Below are positions 6,066-7,345 of a stretch of 7,345 nt of DNA, one piece after another (the stretch's first letter is position 1; each line of letters opens with the position of its first letter). The notes beneath the pieces were generated by a model that worked only from the letters and a program-made list of their open reading frames with translations, was not told the DNA's origin and did no database searches. Source of the stretch: JADJPL01 sp964607915 (lineage in GTDB: Bacteria > Bacteroidota > Bacteroidia > Chitinophagales > Saprospiraceae); the NCBI GenBank assembly GCA_964607915.1, contig CAZSMU010000166.1, positions 1 through 7,345 on the forward strand. Reading direction: 5' to 3'. The position numbers were made by a program, and so were the translations under genes.

Positions 6066-6145
6066 GGAGGGCTGTCCAAAAAGAGGTTTGCCACCAAGGC
6101 AGTTGGCCGTGCCAAGTCAACTGCCTTGTGACGGGACAGCCCTCC
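6066..6145. repeat. 80-bp nested palindrome, MITE- or IS-remnant-like
   Basis: The outer arms GGAGGGCTGTCC (6066-6077) and GGACAGCCCTCC (6134-6145) are exact reverse complements over 12 bp. Inside them a second perfect 11-bp pair is present, CAAGGCAGTTG (6095-6105) and CAACTGCCTTG (6118-6128), with a 12-nt centre. The spacers between outer and inner stems are unequal (17 and 5 nt). There is no T-tract, so it is not a standard terminator. The outer arm followed by AAAAAG resembles the GGGCTGTCC-type terminal repeats of some insertion sequences, which suggests a small non-autonomous element or a deletion remnant. CCAAT occurs just outside both ends (6061-6065 and 6149-6153), but on the right it is three bases away, so it is not a clean target duplication. 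Confidence 0.6.
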
Positions 6146-6166
6146 GTACCAATCAAAATACCCCTC

Positions 6167-7108
6167 ATGGAAACCCGGCAAGAAGAAATCAGCGAAACTT
6201 GCAAAAACTGCCAGACTCCCTTCAGTGGAAAGTTTTGCCCACAGTGCGGACAGTCCGTGAAGTTATTCGAAAAACCGGTCGTCGTCTTTATCAATGATTT
6301 TCTGGGTGACCTTTTTGCCTTCGATACCCGCTTCTGGCGCACGCTGAAAGCTATGTTCTTTTTTCCCGGAAGAATGATTTCCGAGTATGTGGGCGGCTGC
6401 CATATCCGCTATACGCCCCCGTTCCGGGCCTATGTGTTCACCAGTTTCTTCTTCTTCCTGGCCCTCAACGCCACCACGAACCGCACCCTGGAAGCCAATA
6501 AGCAGCAGCTGATCAAGGCTTCCAGCCAATTGCAAAACCTGGATTCCCTGCAATCCCTCCAAAAGGATACGAGCATTCAACTAGCCGGGGACCTTCTGGT
6601 GATTGAGCCGGCAAAAGATACCTCGCCCGTACAAAAAAAGGACGCCAAGGTTTACATCGGCCTCGATACCGACCGGGAGGAAGACCGGAAGCGGTTGCGT
6701 GAAGTCATCTCTGAACCAGGGCCGTATTTATCCCGCTTTTACAGTACCTTGTCCTGGGCACTCTTCCTTCTGATGCCCCTACTTGGCTTTTTTCTCTGGC
6801 TCGCCTTTCGCAAGTCGCGCCCCTACTTCGTTCCTCATTTCCTGTTTGCCATCAATTTACACACCTTCTTATTTTTGCTACTGACCCTGGCCATGGCCGC
6901 CGGTCTGCTTTTTCCCGGTCGTGAAACCGCCCCGGAATTCCGCCTGCTCACCCTTATGCCCCTGTATGCCTTTGCAGGTGCCGTTCAGCTTTACCGAAAA
7001 ACCTGGATAGGCACGACACTGCGCATGTTGGGTGTCCTTTTACTCTATCTGACCACTACTGCTACGGTATCTGCCTTTCTTCTGTACTTCGCTATCATCG
7101 GAAAGTAG
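6167..7108 (+). CDS. DUF3667 family zinc-ribbon membrane protein
   Basis: This 313-residue protein starts with a zinc ribbon, CKNC (12-15) and CPQC (24-27), in CKNCQTPFSGKFCPQCGQ. It is followed by the typical DUF3667 block FDTRFWRTLKAMFFFPGRMISEY (52-74), then GGCHIRYTPPFRAY leading into the first membrane segment (about 87-101). A polar, probably coiled region (about 105-185) separates it from four more hydrophobic segments near 195-213, 220-248, 258-275 and 286-310; PYFVPHFLFAINLHTFLFL at 219-237 matches the family's second conserved block. The function of the family is unknown; a membrane protein with a zinc-binding cytosolic head is all that can be said. The frame is open back to 6044, but that extension runs through the palindrome and has no family likeness, so ATG 6167 is chosen; it lies 21 nt after the palindrome. 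Confidence 0.88.
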   Translation: METRQEEISETCKNCQTPFSGKFCPQCGQSVKLFEKPVVVFINDFLGDLFAFDTRFWRTLKAMFFFPGRMISEYVGGCHIRYTPPFRAYVFTSFFFFLALNATTNRTLEANKQQLIKASSQLQNLDSLQSLQKDTSIQLAGDLLVIEPAKDTSPVQKKDAKVYIGLDTDREEDRKRLREVISEPGPYLSRFYSTLSWALFLLMPLLGFFLWLAFRKSRPYFVPHFLFAINLHTFLFLLLTLAMAAGLLFPGRETAPEFRLLTLMPLYAFAGAVQLYRKTWIGTTLRMLGVLLLYLTTTATVSAFLLYFAIIGK

Positions 7109-7151
7109 TATTTTACCCCTCGCAACAAGTCTGTTCATAAAATCTATCGCT

Positions 7152-7345
7152 ATGTTCCGCATCTATTGCATTGGACTCAGCATTCTAATCGTCGCCATCT
7201 TTCTGAATGCCGCCATTCAGAAACTCGGCATTATGGGCTGGTACGAGTTTTTGGAAAAGCTTCAGTCGGAAGGGAGGAAGACCTTCGCCGCGATGGGGCC
7301 AATAGACTATGTATGGCTGTTCGTCGCGTATCCCTTCCTGTTGGG
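7152..7345 (+). CDS. Small membrane protein, N-terminal part (3' end outside window)
   Basis: An open frame starts at ATG 7152 and runs 64 codons to the window edge. The product begins MFRIYCIGLSILIVAIFLNA, a strongly hydrophobic segment (residues 3-20). It continues with a polar part containing GIMGWYEFLEKL and the lysine/arginine-rich EGRKTFAAM, then a second hydrophobic segment starting at DYVWLFVAYPFLL. This hairpin layout suggests a small inner-membrane protein. I do not recognise the family with certainty. It follows the DUF3667 gene by 43 bp in the same direction, with an A-rich sequence (ATAAAATC) before the start, so co-transcription is plausible. Confidence 0.65.
   Translation, partial: MFRIYCIGLSILIVAIFLNAAIQKLGIMGWYEFLEKLQSEGRKTFAAMGPIDYVWLFVAYPFLL

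Noticed and set aside
6044..6166. Upstream extension of the DUF3667 frame by 41 residues
   Set aside because: It is translated through the palindrome, lacks any family similarity, and the zinc ribbon sits at the normal depth from ATG 6167.
1..7345. CRISPR array, tRNA or rRNA genes, phage or defence genes
   Set aside because: No regularly spaced repeats, no tRNA-like cloverleaf noticed by eye, and every sizeable gene is assigned to a non-phage, non-defence family or is a short membrane protein.

Overview
The window looks like chromosomal DNA of a Bacteroidota bacterium of moderate-to-high GC. The signs are lipoprotein signal peptides ending in a cysteine lipobox, A-rich start regions without clear Shine-Dalgarno sequences, TAnnTTTG-type promoter -7 elements, and families common in that phylum (MbnP-like lipoprotein, DUF3667 membrane protein, DoxX). 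A more exact placement, such as Saprospiria-like, would be a guess. All genes lie on the + strand.

Layout: (1) bases 2-736 encode the C-terminal part of a magnesium-type P-type ATPase whose front lies outside the window. (2) A compact run follows: doxX (805-1203), an ApbE-type flavin transferase lipoprotein (1218-2309), a DnaQ-like DEDDh exonuclease with an ExoX-like C-terminal motif (2323-3153) and an MbnP-like lipoprotein (3122-3982). The gaps are 14 and 13 nt, and the last two genes overlap by 32 nt, so the run is probably an operon. (3) A 332-bp gene-free stretch (3983-4314) holds a 14-bp AT-rich inverted repeat, a promoter-like pair, a good intrinsic-terminator hairpin and a structured leader. 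(4) A GMC-family FAD oxidoreductase with a Cys-x5-Cys-x3-Cys cluster follows (4315-6036). (5) A nested 80-bp palindrome (6066-6145) lies between that gene and a DUF3667 zinc-ribbon membrane protein (6167-7108). (6) The first 64 codons of an unrecognised small membrane protein reach the window end (7152-7345).

The genes do not form one obvious pathway. ApbE attaches FMN to exported redox proteins, the MbnP-like lipoprotein may bind metal, and DoxX is a membrane protein often linked to redox, so a loose envelope-redox theme is possible. The exonuclease sits among them without an obvious link. I found no convincing new defence system, CRISPR array, RNA gene or intact mobile element. The points most worth a second look are the nested palindrome, the GCxDxxAxN/CxxCC module in front of the MbnP domain, the orphan cysteine-cluster GMC oxidoreductase and the regulatory region in front of it.
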